Positions 1-8,877 are shown, numbered from the stretch's first letter. The stretch: DNA of 38,497 nucleotides from Lachnospiraceae bacterium (GCA_014804485.1 JAAUZT010000027.1:88548-127044), one strand, 5' to 3'. Made by a program: numbers and translations. Notes: generated by a model from the sequence alone, not told the origin.

Positions 1-1163
1 AACGGATCGCTCTCACCTAATTTCCCAAAATCCTCAATTGCTGTCATAGGCATGTCGAACTGAATATAGGCTAACTTCTTACCGCCCGGAATGTCCGGCA
101 GATTATTGGTCGTATCAACGATGGAATCAATGCCGCCGACATGAGTTACCATGACTGCCGAGTTGATAAGTCCTGCTGCCGATTTCGCAATTGCCTCTTT
201 CATATCGTCCGTATTGCCACCGGTAGAACCCATGATCTTCGTTCTTGCATAATGGCAGTCGTAGAGATTCATATTTGCGGAAAATTGTGTGTCGGTCGGT
301 CCCGCAAAGAAATTCAGGCACCCATCCACCGCCAGAAGCCGGTTACCCATCTCTGCAATACTCTTTACCGGCGCATATACAAACACATCGCTGTAACCTA
401 CGCCCTCCGTAATCGCCCTAAGCTCCGCTACCGGATCTTCCATATTGGCCGTGTTGATATAATGCAGTTCGACCCCTTTCTCCCTCGCTTCTTCTTCCGG
501 AATCACTTCTCTGGCTCTGGCAATCTTAGCGTCATTAATATCGGTGACAACAATACGTTTCGGTTTATTTTCAAAAGTAAGTCCATAACTTACCGCGCCA
601 AGTCCCATGGGACCACAGCCGCCGAGGATCAGAATGTTTCCGCCCGCTAAAGTTCCCATTTTGTGCTCATAAGAAAGGTGCTCCGTATGATAGTTGCTGT
701 GATATCCGCCGATACAGCAGCTCATCGGCTCCCCGAGAGATGCCTCAAAATAGCTGTCCCCGTCATATTCCCAGATACATCCTTTCTCGATAACATCATT
801 GGGGAAAATACAATAAGTGGAGGCTCCGCCGAAAAATTCATAGGAATATCCCGGTGATTCCATTTGACCCGGAATCGCAGGCTGCTGCGCAAACTTTTTA
901 CCTTCATGGAACTGTTCTTTCCACTTGGCTCCGACTTTCACAATATCTCCGGTAAATTCATGCCCGATAATGACCGGATGCTCCGCCACGTTTTCCGGTA
1001 CACGCTTGTGATCTTTACCCGCCTGCACCATTTTCCACGTAGACATACAAATACTGTCACTGACAACTTTTACTAAGATTTCGTCATCCTTAATCTCCGG
1101 AAGCTCAAACTCTTCCAGTCTGATATCATGTGCTCCATGTAGTCTGACTCCTTTTACTTTCAT
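1..1163 (-). CDS. SorE-like zinc-dependent sugar-phosphate dehydrogenase (3' end cut by window edge)
   Basis: Medium-chain zinc dehydrogenase closely resembling the L-sorbose-1-phosphate reductase (SorE) family, which interconverts ketose-1-phosphate and hexitol phosphate with NAD(P)H in the cytosol. About 387 residues are visible; the family is slightly longer, so roughly 20 C-terminal residues lie outside the window. Visible marks are an N-terminal GroES-like catalytic domain with the GHEF motif (near residue 69) and SPGYSYEFFGG, then a Rossmann nucleotide-binding motif (LGGCGPMGLGAV) and a conserved FFAGPTD stretch. The ATG at 1163 is preceded by a GGAGGAAA-type ribosome binding site. It lies about 60 bases downstream of the mannitol-type PTS gene on the same strand and is probably co-transcribed. 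The exact sugar phosphate cannot be read from sequence; mannitol-, sorbitol- or sorbose-phosphate are all possible. Confidence 0.85.
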   Translation of the reverse strand, partial: MKVKGVRLHGAHDIRLEEFELPEIKDDEILVKVVSDSICMSTWKMVQAGKDHKRVPENVAEHPVIIGHEFTGDIVKVGAKWKEQFHEGKKFAQQPAIPGQMESPGYSYEFFGGASTYCIFPNDVIEKGCIWEYDGDSYFEASLGEPMSCCIGGYHSNYHTEHLSYEHKMGTLAGGNILILGGCGPMGLGAVSYGLTFENKPKRIVVTDINDAKIARAREVIPEEEAREKGVELHYINTANMEDPVAELRAITEGVGYSDVFVYAPVKSIAEMGNRLLAVDGCLNFFAGPTDTQFSANMNLYDCHYARTKIMGSTGGNTDDMKEAIAKSAAGLINSAVMVTHVGGIDSIVDTTNNLPDIPGGKKLAYIQFDMPMTAIEDFGKLGESDP

Positions 1164-1225
1164 CCTTGTTTCCTCCGATCTTTTATAATATCTTCTCTAT
1201 TACCTCTTCTCAGGCATAGAGTTCT

Positions 1226-3127
1226 TTAATTTAACTGTTCCATTACCCACTCTATATCCGCCGTGGTCTTTAAGGTTTCCAGCACATCTTCATCTTCCAG
1301 CATGCCGCAGATCTTGCTGAGCAGATCCAGATGTTCATCGCCGATCCCTGCAATACCGAATACAAGCTGCGCTTTCTCGTCCCCAAAATCAACACCCTCC
1401 GGATACTGCAGTAAAACAATACCTGTCTTCTTAACCGTTCCTTTCGCCTGCGAGGTTCCGTGGGGAATCGCCACACCCATACCCATATAGGTAGTTGTAA
1501 GTTTTTCACGCTCCTGCATTGCGGCAATATAGGTGGCATCCACATATCCCAATTTTGTCAGAAGTTCACCGGCCGCCTGAATTGCCTCTTCCTTGGAAAC
1601 GGGAGGCAAGTTCAATTTGATGCCGTCTTTTACCAAAATATTTTTCTTGTCAGTCTCAACCGAAGCTTCTTCTGCCACTTCTGACATCGCTTTCTCTGTA
1701 TTCTTGCCCGAATCCTGCGGTGCTTCTTCTGTCTTTGTCGGATTACTCTCCGCTGTCAACTGTTCAAACAGTGCGTCTAATGCCGGATCTGCCAGGAAAT
1801 TATTGATCGTCACCATCTGCGCATCGGGCACGGATTTCTTCGCACGCTCCACCAGCGTAATCTGTACCACCGCCACATCACAGTCCGCCGGAATATTGTC
1901 TACGGAAGTATTGATAACAGTCAGATCAGGTCTCAAACCCTTGATCCTGTTCCTAAACTTCGTTGCTCCCATAGCCGACGATCCCATGCCTGCGTCACAT
2001 GCAAATACAACCTTTTTTACGCCTTCCGCATTTTTCATCTTTGCCGGGGCGGCGCTTAATCCCTTAGCCTCGGCTTTGCGATTTGCAACCTCTTCCTGCG
2101 CTTCCTCAAGGCTCTTGCCTTTAGCCATACGGATGACCGCAGAAGAAATCACGAAGGAAACTGCTGCCGCAATCAGTACTCCCACAATCACTGCGAATAT
2201 TTTATTTCTGGGCGCCATCATCAGATAGGCAATGATAGAACCGGGCGAAGCAGGGCCTACCAGACCACAGTCCGTTAAGTTATACCAGAAGATCGCAGCT
2301 ATATTGCCGATGATCGGACCGATAATCACAAGAGGATTCATAAGTATGTACGGAAAATAGATTTCGTGAATACCGCCCAGCAGATGGATAATTACTGCAC
2401 CCGGTGCGGACTGCTTCGTCTTCTGATCTTCGCAGAAAAACATATATGCCAGCAGCACGCCGAGCCCCGGACCGGGATTGGATTCCAACATATACATGAT
2501 GGACTTGCCCGCATCTGCTGCCTGTGCCGTGGCAATCGGCGTGAAAATGCCATGATTAATCGCATTATTCAGGAAAAGAACCTTCGCCGGTTCAATAAAG
2601 ACCGCGATCAGCGGTAACAGGCTGTGCGCTACCAATACGTTGACTCCCGCTGTCAGAATGGCAAGAATCAGATTCATAAAAGGCCCGATCACAACATAGC
2701 TCAACATCGCCAAAAGCATACCGAGAATGCCGGCCGAGAAATTATTGATGAGCATCTCAAAACCCGCAGGCATATGTCCGTCCATCGCCTGATCAAATTT
2801 CTTGATGCAGAATCCGCCAAGCGGTCCGATAATCATAGCCGCCATCAGCATGGTCGTATCGGGATCGCTCATGATCGCACCCACAACCGCGATTGCACCT
2901 ACGATGCTTCCACGCTCCCCGCCGATCAGTTTTCCGCCTGTCGCCGCGATCAGTATAGGAATTAAATAAACCAGAATTGCTGAAAAGATTGTGGCAAACC
3001 CCTCATGCGGAATCCATCCGCTGCCGTTAAAAAATGCAGCAAGGAAACCAAATGCAATCAATGCGCCGATATTCGGCATGATCATTGCTGAGAGAAATTT
3101 ACCAAAACGCTGTACCCCATTTTTCAT
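1226..3127 (-). CDS. mtlA: PTS mannitol-type transporter EIICBA
   Basis: Integral membrane permease and phosphotransferase that imports a hexitol, typically D-mannitol, and phosphorylates it at the expense of PEP through HPr. Length is 633 residues, close to full-length three-domain MtlA. Residues 1-345 form the membrane EIIC domain and contain GIHEIYFP, whose glutamate (E255) is the signature of mannitol EIIC. A charged linker leads to EIIB (about 370-460) with the phosphorylated cysteine C377 in CDAGMGSS. A second linker leads to EIIA (about 490-633) with the phospho-histidine H556 in GVAIPHGTS. The ATG at 3127 has AAAGGAG upstream. It lies between the DeoR regulator and a SorE-like dehydrogenase; no standard mtlD is visible in the window, so the true substrate could be another hexitol. 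Confidence 0.93.
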   Translation of the reverse strand: MKNGVQRFGKFLSAMIMPNIGALIAFGFLAAFFNGSGWIPHEGFATIFSAILVYLIPILIAATGGKLIGGERGSIVGAIAVVGAIMSDPDTTMLMAAMIIGPLGGFCIKKFDQAMDGHMPAGFEMLINNFSAGILGMLLAMLSYVVIGPFMNLILAILTAGVNVLVAHSLLPLIAVFIEPAKVLFLNNAINHGIFTPIATAQAADAGKSIMYMLESNPGPGLGVLLAYMFFCEDQKTKQSAPGAVIIHLLGGIHEIYFPYILMNPLVIIGPIIGNIAAIFWYNLTDCGLVGPASPGSIIAYLMMAPRNKIFAVIVGVLIAAAVSFVISSAVIRMAKGKSLEEAQEEVANRKAEAKGLSAAPAKMKNAEGVKKVVFACDAGMGSSAMGATKFRNRIKGLRPDLTVINTSVDNIPADCDVAVVQITLVERAKKSVPDAQMVTINNFLADPALDALFEQLTAESNPTKTEEAPQDSGKNTEKAMSEVAEEASVETDKKNILVKDGIKLNLPPVSKEEAIQAAGELLTKLGYVDATYIAAMQEREKLTTTYMGMGVAIPHGTSQAKGTVKKTGIVLLQYPEGVDFGDEKAQLVFGIAGIGDEHLDLLSKICGMLEDEDVLETLKTTADIEWVMEQLN

Positions 3128-3176
3128 AAATGTTCTCCTTTACATTACATTGGTCTGCCCTTGACTAAAACAAAAC

Positions 3177-3938
3177 TTATATGATCTGGACGTTATACTT
3201 TCTGCATTCCTCCAGAAAGTCCTCCGGAAGATTACCATCCGAAATAATAACATCCACATCCGCCAGACTACAGATCGCATAAGTATTCTTCACACCCACT
3301 TTAGAAGAATCCATCAGAACAATCTTCTGCTCGGCCTGATTCATGACGGTTCTTTTCAAGACCGCCTCCTCATCAACACCGCAGTTAAATCCCGTCTGCT
3401 CACAATAACTGGTAACACCCATGAATACTTGGTTGAAATTGATCCTCAATACATCCTGAATCGCATGAATCCCACATATACTCATGCTGTATCGGTTCAT
3501 TGTTCCCCCTAAAATATGTATCGCGGGTTTCTCCAGCTTACAGAGTTCAACCGCACAAGTCAGCGAATTCGTATAGATCAGATTCGACTGATCCGGCATC
3601 ATCGATGCAAGCATAGTCGTTGTACTTCCGGAATCGAGAAAAATCGTCGTATCCTTCCGTACGAGCTGTAACGCTTTCTGCGTGATCAGCTGCTTCGCCT
3701 CAATATTCCGCACCGACCTTCGGCTTAGCATATCATCGGTTCCGATCACAACATCTACCGACTTTGCACCGCCGTGCACCCTGACAATTCGTTTTGCTTC
3801 ATCAAGAGCTTTTAAATCTGTGCGCAGTGTCATCTCCGATATTTTGGGAATCTTACTTTTCAACTGTACAAAGCTAATACTTCCGCTCTGATTCACCAAA
3901 TCAACAATCAAATTTCTGCGCTGCTCCATCGAGTCCAT
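3177..3938 (-). CDS. DeoR-family sugar-phosphate-responsive transcriptional regulator
   Basis: DNA-binding repressor of the DeoR/GlpR type. The N-terminal winged helix (about residues 3-58) has the family pattern of a recognition helix around SEMTLRTDLKALD followed by the VRVHGGA wing. The rest is the DeoR sensor domain, with the DSGSTT sugar-phosphate-binding loop and a terminal lid. The best start is the ATG at 3938, with AGAAGG eight bases upstream; a GTG at 3947 overlaps that ribosome binding site and is unlikely. It is the first gene of the operon regulator - PTS - dehydrogenase, 49 bases before the PTS gene. By family knowledge it would bind its own promoter region and release on a phosphorylated sugar made by the operon. 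Confidence 0.9.
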   Translation of the reverse strand: MDSMEQRRNLIVDLVNQSGSISFVQLKSKIPKISEMTLRTDLKALDEAKRIVRVHGGAKSVDVVIGTDDMLSRRSVRNIEAKQLITQKALQLVRKDTTIFLDSGSTTTMLASMMPDQSNLIYTNSLTCAVELCKLEKPAIHILGGTMNRYSMSICGIHAIQDVLRINFNQVFMGVTSYCEQTGFNCGVDEEAVLKRTVMNQAEQKIVLMDSSKVGVKNTYAICSLADVDVIISDGNLPEDFLEECRKYNVQII

Positions 3939-4061
3939 ATCAAACACCTTCTAAGAAAACACGGTTACCTCTCACCGTATTTTCCTGCCCTTTCATCTCA
4001 TAGTAACCGACTCCTTTCATTTTACCATATTTTTTTATCTTTACAACTTTTCTTTTGTTTC

Positions 4062-4079
4062 GAAAGCATTTTCGCTTTC
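4062..4079. promoter_or_regulatory. Candidate DeoR operator
   Basis: An inverted repeat GAAAGC-N6-GCTTTC in which TTTCG/TTTTCG also occurs as a direct repeat spaced by one helical turn. TTTCG-type repeats are typical of DeoR-family operators. It lies downstream of the predicted -10 box of the regulator operon, where binding would block transcription. Assignment to this regulator is inference. Confidence 0.45.
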
Positions 4080-4108
4080 TTATTGTTGATTCAAAAGTTT
4101 ATATTATC

Positions 4109-4137
4109 ATATTAACAGTATATATGCGATGTGTCAA
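4109..4137 (-). promoter_or_regulatory. Sigma-A promoter of the deoR-mtlA-dehydrogenase operon
   Basis: On the minus strand, TTGACA (4132-4137) is separated by 17 bases from TAATAT (4109-4114). This leaves a leader of about 165 bases that carries the candidate operator before the regulator ATG at 3938. The 385-base intergenic region 3939-4324 holds this promoter, the operator, and the divergent promoter of the zinc-ribbon gene; no other gene is seen in it. Confidence 0.7.
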
Positions 4138-4218
4138 CTTTTATTTCAACAATTTTATATATTTTCTATTTTCAAACCAAAAGTTCAAGATTCTATACAA
4201 CTCCTCTTTCCCGCAAAC

Positions 4219-4247
4219 TTGCCTCACAGCGCGTTATACCGTATACT
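4219..4247 (+). promoter_or_regulatory. Promoter of the zinc-ribbon/TPM gene pair
   Basis: TTGCCT (4219-4224), a 17-base spacer and TATACT (4242-4247) lie about 70 bases upstream of the ATG at 4325. No operator-like repeat is evident nearby. Confidence 0.5.
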
Positions 4248-4324
4248 GAAATAGGAAAACGACCTTCCAAAGATACCTTACCGGATTCCATGCATAGGTC
4301 GAGACAACGTGAGAGGAGCTTATT

Positions 4325-5971
4325 ATGTACGAATGCCCAAACTGCGGAAGCAATCTGAAATTTGATATTGCCTCCCAGCAAATGTTATGCAGTTATTGCA
4401 GCACGACCGTAGACCCATACAGTATTCAGAGCGGTCATGATGCCGAGGAGAGCCGGGAGTATGATGTGACTATCTTTACCTGTTCACAGTGCGGCGCCGA
4501 GCTTCTGAGTGAGGATACCACAGCCGCCACTTTCTGCAGCTTCTGCGGCTCTACGGCTATCCTGGACAGCAGGATCGGCAAAGGACACCGCCCTGTCCAT
4601 ATCATTCCTTTTTCCAAGACAAAAGAAGACTGTAAGGCTTCCTACGTCAAGATGATGCGGCGTGCCATCTTTGCACCGAAAGAGTTAAAAGATGAAGAAA
4701 ATATCGAGAAATTCCGCGGCATCTATATGCCCTACTGGGTCTATTCTTTTGAGAAAAAGGGACAAATCACTTTTCGCGGCAGCAAAAGCCATCAGAAAGG
4801 TGATTATCTGATTACTAAGCACTATGATATTGTCAGTGATGTGGATGCAGCCTATGAAGGGATTTCTTATGATGCGGCCGCTTCTTTTTCCGATGATCTG
4901 AGCGGAGCCATCTCACCATATGACACGAAGTCAGGCAAGCCCTTTACACCGTCGTATTTAAGCGGGTTCTATGCAGATGTCAGTGATGTGGACAGCAGCG
5001 TATATGAACAGGAGGCCGAAGAACTGGCGGTCGAGGACTGCTTTAGCAAACTGGCGAATGACAGCGTCTGTTCCCGATACCATGTGAAGGAGCAGAAAAA
5101 TGCATATTCCCTGAAAAACGCACTGCGCCCGAAATGTACAACCGCAGAGTCGGCTATGTTTCCGGTGTGGTTCCTCTCTTACAGAAAAGGCGACCGGGTA
5201 GCCTACGCCGTGGTCAACGGGCAAACCGGAAAGGCAGCAGCAGACCTGCCGGTAGATCGGAGAAAATATGTGATCGGTTCCCTGCTTCTGGCAATTCCGC
5301 TATTTATAATACTGAATCTCCGTTTTACCATCAGGCCTAACGTCGCACTGATCCTTTCAGCGCTTCTCGCGTTTGTGTGTGCTTTGATTTCTTTTTCGCA
5401 GATGTCGCGGATCAGGGAAAAGGAAACGAGAGAAAACGATAGGGGATATGTCTATTCCAAGCAGGAAAACAGCCGCCATGCAAACAAAAACGGTGTAGAT
5501 GACAGTTGGGTGAACTATGCCGAAATCGGACAGCGGAAACCACCCAAGAAATCCGGCAGTTCAATAAAAATATTACAGATTATGATCGGCGCAATGATAT
5601 TTACATTTGTCATGCCGCTTGTTATGGTATTTGTGGCTTTTAGAGGCGGTAATGCAGTTGCTTTGACTGCGGTTTTCATAATCTTTTTTGTCCTTGCGTA
5701 CATAATCTCCACGGACAGATTACAACAATCTATACAGAAAGGTTCGTTTAAGGAATCGCTTCCGGTGCTGGTGAAGCCCGGCGTCGCGATCCTGCTGTCC
5801 ATTGTGATCATTATATGGAACCCCGTTTCAGATCTGTATTATTACGGCGGTGCGGTCATCTCTATGGGCGCGGTCATCTGGACACTGATGGACATCATCG
5901 GAAGATATAATATGCTGACCACACGTAGGTTACCGCAGTTCAACAGACGGGGAGGTGATGAGAATGCGTGA
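4325..5971 (+). CDS. Double zinc-ribbon membrane protein (TFIIB-type zinc ribbon-containing)
   Basis: Membrane protein of 548 residues and unknown function. The N-terminus carries two zinc ribbons: CPNC/CSYC (residues about 4-25) and CSQC/CSFC (about 54-77). A soluble alpha/beta region with MPYWVYSF follows (about 85-315). The C-terminal half has several hydrophobic segments: a pair around residues 320-360, then two around 425-470 and more near 485-535. The ATG at 4325 has GAGAGGAG upstream. Its stop overlaps the start of the downstream TPM-domain gene, so the two are translationally coupled. Zinc-ribbon proteins next to TPM-domain proteins recur in Firmicutes and may act in membrane quality control, but no reaction can be assigned. 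Confidence 0.85.
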   Translation: MYECPNCGSNLKFDIASQQMLCSYCSTTVDPYSIQSGHDAEESREYDVTIFTCSQCGAELLSEDTTAATFCSFCGSTAILDSRIGKGHRPVHIIPFSKTKEDCKASYVKMMRRAIFAPKELKDEENIEKFRGIYMPYWVYSFEKKGQITFRGSKSHQKGDYLITKHYDIVSDVDAAYEGISYDAAASFSDDLSGAISPYDTKSGKPFTPSYLSGFYADVSDVDSSVYEQEAEELAVEDCFSKLANDSVCSRYHVKEQKNAYSLKNALRPKCTTAESAMFPVWFLSYRKGDRVAYAVVNGQTGKAAADLPVDRRKYVIGSLLLAIPLFIILNLRFTIRPNVALILSALLAFVCALISFSQMSRIREKETRENDRGYVYSKQENSRHANKNGVDDSWVNYAEIGQRKPPKKSGSSIKILQIMIGAMIFTFVMPLVMVFVAFRGGNAVALTAVFIIFFVLAYIISTDRLQQSIQKGSFKESLPVLVKPGVAILLSIVIIIWNPVSDLYYYGGAVISMGAVIWTLMDIIGRYNMLTTRRLPQFNRRGGDENA

Positions 5972-6884
5972 GAATAGTGTTGCAAAACTCTGCATACTGA
6001 TCGGAATCATCACAGTAATTGCAGTGGCAGTCTTGTATCCATGGAGTACAGTCAGAGGTAAACAGGATAATTATACGGACAATGTGCCGGAATATAACAC
6101 AGAGGCAGAAAAAACGACTGGGGAGTCTTTCGCTGCGGCCGAAACGTATATCGGTGATGAATCGCAGGCAGACCCCGGCGACAGTGCGGTTTACGTCAAT
6201 GCGGAGACATCTTACCGTGCAATAATCGAGGATGATGCACAACTTCTTAATGATGAGGAAGAACAGGAACTTGCCACATTAATGCAGGAGATCACATCCT
6301 ACGGAAACGTAGCATTTAAGACAATAGACTACAATGACCGCGGCACGGAATCCTATGCCCGGAAGTATTACAGAGAGCGGTTCGGCACGGCCAGCGGAAC
6401 TCTTTTTCTCATCGACATGGACAACCGTAATATATGGATTCACAGTGATGGGGCTGTCTATAAGGTAATCACCGAATCCTATGCAGACACGATCACGGAC
6501 AATGTTTACCGCTATGCATCCGACGGAGATTATTACGATTGTGCGGCGCACACATACGATCAAATTCTGACACTTCTTAAAGGTCAGAAGATCGCTCAGC
6601 CTATGAAGTATATCAGCAACGGTTTGCTTGCCGTCATCCTTGCACTGCTGTTGAATTATGGGCTGGTAAGTTTCTTTGCAAGAATTAAAAAACCGGGGCG
6701 AAGAGAAATTCTGCGCAGCGGAAGAAATCACTTTAACTATACACAGCCAAAGGCTTTCTTTGTTCGTGAAAGCCGCACCTATAATCCTGTAAGCAGCGAC
6801 AGTAGTGGGAGCAGCGGCAGCAGTAGCGGCGGTGGAGGAAGCAGTAGTGGAAGCAGCGGCGGCGGTGGCGGGCATAGCTTTTAA
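5964..6884 (+). CDS. TPM-domain membrane protein with Gly/Ser-rich tail
   Basis: Protein of 306 residues. An N-terminal membrane anchor (about residues 8-26) is followed by an extracytoplasmic TPM domain (about 80-215), recognisable from the DDAQLLNDEEEQELATLM start and the YYRERFG...LFLIDMDNRNIWIHSDG core. A second transmembrane helix (about 220-242) and a low-complexity glycine/serine tail ending in GGGHSF complete it. This anchor-TPM-helix-Gly tail layout is usual for the family. The ATG at 5964 sits eight bases after GGGGAGG; GTG 5955 and ATG 5958 lie within or against that ribosome binding site. It overlaps the end of the zinc-ribbon gene. TPM proteins have been linked to photosystem repair and phosphatase activity in other organisms; the role here is unknown. 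Confidence 0.85.
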   Translation: MRENSVAKLCILIGIITVIAVAVLYPWSTVRGKQDNYTDNVPEYNTEAEKTTGESFAAAETYIGDESQADPGDSAVYVNAETSYRAIIEDDAQLLNDEEEQELATLMQEITSYGNVAFKTIDYNDRGTESYARKYYRERFGTASGTLFLIDMDNRNIWIHSDGAVYKVITESYADTITDNVYRYASDGDYYDCAAHTYDQILTLLKGQKIAQPMKYISNGLLAVILALLLNYGLVSFFARIKKPGRREILRSGRNHFNYTQPKAFFVRESRTYNPVSSDSSGSSGSSSGGGGSSSGSSGGGGGHSF

Positions 6885-6919
6885 TGCTGTGCCCTGAAAT
6901 AAAAACCGGCAATTATAGC

Positions 6920-7564
6920 TCAATATTCTTTCCGTTCAAAAATACCGACAGTCACCGGATAAGAGATGGCAAAAGAAAACAGGGAACACACAATCAAAAT
7001 AACTGCTCCCAATACGATGGCAGTAGTCCCCGGCTCCAGCAGATCATTGACGATACTGACAAGCATATAAACAATACCTAACGCACAGAGTAGGGAAATG
7101 AGCAAATATGACGTACTCATTTCCACATTACCCATATAGAACATCGGAAAGAATATGGCTCCCATGAAAAGTCCTAAACTGGTATATGCTGCAAACATGG
7201 AAAGAATATCAAGAGGCAGGTCAAATAGATATCCATGAAAAAACCACGATAAACTCAATTCCATTCCGGCAAAAAGTGTTCCTACAAGAAGCCAGATCAG
7301 GTGGTTCAAAAACTGGCTTTTTACAATATCTGCCCGCTTTACCGGCAAGGTTAGTTTATATTTTCCCCATTTTGTGGTAAATTCATTTCTTACAACAATC
7401 ATCGAAATTCCGGAAAATCCGAGGATACCTATCAATACATAATAGATTTGCATTTCCTGACTGACCACTGCAACGGCGAAAATTCCAAACAAAACCATAA
7501 AATAGGAAAAGGCTTTGGCATTTGCGTAAGTCCCATATAAATTGTTTTTCAAAAGTCCTTTCAC
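6920..7564 (-). CDS. ABC-2 family transporter permease
   Basis: Membrane subunit of 214 residues with about six hydrophobic segments and the ABC-2 permease feature NEFTTKWGKYKLTLPVKR, seen in small permeases encoded next to YtrA-type regulators. The start is a GTG at 7564 whose bases overlap the TGA of the ATPase gene (GTGA), with AAAGGGGGA upstream, which implies translational coupling. Its 3' end faces the TPM gene across 35 bases without a clear terminator. Together with the ATPase it probably exports a peptide, antibiotic or lipid-like compound; the substrate is unknown. Confidence 0.8.
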   Translation of the reverse strand: MKGLLKNNLYGTYANAKAFSYFMVLFGIFAVAVVSQEMQIYYVLIGILGFSGISMIVVRNEFTTKWGKYKLTLPVKRADIVKSQFLNHLIWLLVGTLFAGMELSLSWFFHGYLFDLPLDILSMFAAYTSLGLFMGAIFFPMFYMGNVEMSTSYLLISLLCALGIVYMLVSIVNDLLEPGTTAIVLGAVILIVCSLFSFAISYPVTVGIFERKEY

Positions 7565-8427
7565 GCCCGTTCCCCCTTTACTAAAAGCAGCATAATCTCA
7601 TCGAGCGAAACATGGTCTACGACAACATCCTTGTATTTGCGCTGCGCTTCCTTGCCGTCGGGAACTAACACATCGATCTGAAAATCCCTCTTTCGATATG
7701 CAATCATTTCACTGCGGTCTAATGCAAGAAACTGGCTTTCCTTACAGCGCATAACAGCATAGTTATATATCAGATCATTTTTTGATACGGTCATGATGAG
7801 TCTTCCATTATGAATAATAGTGATATAATCCGCGACTTTTTCCAAATCGCTCGTAATATGGGAAGACAACAAAATAGAGTGGTCTTCCTCCTGCACAAAA
7901 TCAAGAAAGACATCCAGCATTTCATCACGCATAATGGGATCTAAACCACTGGTAGCTTCATCTAAGATCAATAATTGCGGATGATGGGAAAGCGCCGCGG
8001 CTATCGCCAATTTCATCGTCATACCACGGGAATAGTGTTTGATTCTCTGCTTCGGCGGCAATTGAAATTCCTCTAAATATTTGCTAAACAGCTCATCGTC
8101 CCAGTTCGTATAAAATCCCTTCATGACCTTCGACAACTGCTCCGCACTCCAATGCCCCGGAAAGTTATCCCCATCATAGACTACACCTATTTTCTCCCTT
8201 ATATCTGTATCAGCGTCCTGCATTTCCTTACCAAACAGTTTTACCGTTCCGCCATCTTTTGTGATCGTATTTAAAATACAGCCGATCGTCGTAGTCTTGC
8301 CCGCGCCGTTTTCCCCGACGAATCCTAAGATTGCTCCGTATGGCAATGAAAACGACACGTTATCTAATGTAAAATTTGACTTCGAAAAGGTCTTGGAAAC
8401 TTGCTGTAACTCTAAAATATTCTCCAC
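7561..8427 (-). CDS. ABC transporter ATP-binding protein
   Basis: Cytoplasmic ATPase of about 288 residues. Visible are Walker A GENGAGKTT, the signature SRGMTMKLAIA in place of the usual LSGGQ, Walker B LLILDEATSGLDP and the H-loop SSHITSD. The C-terminal 70 residues form the extra region usual in exporters of this type. A GTG at 8427 gives a proper nine-base spacing from GGAGG; the ATG at 8436 directly abuts that site. With the GTG start the gene begins just after the TAG of the GntR gene. It energises the permease encoded immediately downstream. Confidence 0.9.
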   Translation of the reverse strand: MENILELQQVSKTFSKSNFTLDNVSFSLPYGAILGFVGENGAGKTTTIGCILNTITKDGGTVKLFGKEMQDADTDIREKIGVVYDGDNFPGHWSAEQLSKVMKGFYTNWDDELFSKYLEEFQLPPKQRIKHYSRGMTMKLAIAAALSHHPQLLILDEATSGLDPIMRDEMLDVFLDFVQEEDHSILLSSHITSDLEKVADYITIIHNGRLIMTVSKNDLIYNYAVMRCKESQFLALDRSEMIAYRKRDFQIDVLVPDGKEAQRKYKDVVVDHVSLDEIMLLLVKGERA

Positions 8428-8428
8428 G

Positions 8429-8806
8429 CTAATCATCCTCCAGATAAAATAGTGCCAACAACTCCGTCAGTTTTTCAAGGGAAATATTACTTACCCGCCC
8501 GATTTCCGCCGCCGCCTGCAAGTGCTCTTCCGCAATGCGTTGCTGCTCTTCCTGATAAAATTCTTTGTTACGTGCCGACACAAAACTTCCCCTGCCGACA
8601 GTTGTTTCGATAAAACCGTCCCGTTGCAGATCCTCATAGGCTTTCTGGACGGTAATAACGCTCACATGAATCGATTTCGCCAATGCACGCATGGATGGAA
8701 TCGAGTCGCCGGCTTGTAACTCTCCGCTCATGATCATTGCCTTGATCTGTGATGTGATCTGTTCATAGATTGGCTTATTTGCGTTATTGCTGATGATAAT
8801 TTCCAT
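8429..8806 (-). CDS. GntR-family regulator, YtrA subfamily
   Basis: Short regulator of 125 residues that is almost only a winged helix (about residues 8-75, with QAGDSIPSMRALAKSIHVSVITVQKAYEDLQRDGF) and a short C-terminal dimerisation helix, as in YtrA. There is no large effector domain. It is the first gene of the GntR-ATPase-permease operon, with AGGTAAC upstream of the ATG at 8806. A perfect TGTACTT-N7-AAGTACA operator covers the transcription start, so autorepression relieved by an envelope-active compound is likely by analogy with YtrA. Confidence 0.9.
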   Translation of the reverse strand: MEIIISNNANKPIYEQITSQIKAMIMSGELQAGDSIPSMRALAKSIHVSVITVQKAYEDLQRDGFIETTVGRGSFVSARNKEFYQEEQQRIAEEHLQAAAEIGRVSNISLEKLTELLALFYLEDD

Positions 8807-8829
8807 GGTTTGTTACCTATATTTTCAAG

Positions 8830-8877
8830 TGTACTTATTGTACAAGTACATTATAACAATTATCTTTGTATTGTCAA
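8830..8877 (-). promoter_or_regulatory. Promoter and GntR operator of the ABC transporter operon
   Basis: On the minus strand TTGACA (8872-8877), a 16-base spacer and TATAAT (8850-8855) form a consensus promoter. Directly downstream, and sharing one base with the -10 box, lies the inverted repeat TGTACTT-N7-AAGTACA (8830-8850), a typical AGTACA-type operator for YtrA-like GntR proteins. Binding there would block open-complex formation or promoter clearance. Confidence 0.85.

Noticed and set aside
141..650. 169-residue plus-strand reading frame
   Set aside because: It is antisense to the SorE-like dehydrogenase, has no ribosome binding site and has no recognisable family.
6279..6923. 214-residue minus-strand frame opposite the TPM gene
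   Set aside because: It mirrors the Gly/Ser tail as an Ala/Thr-rich stretch and lacks a ribosome binding site; it is a shadow of the TPM gene.
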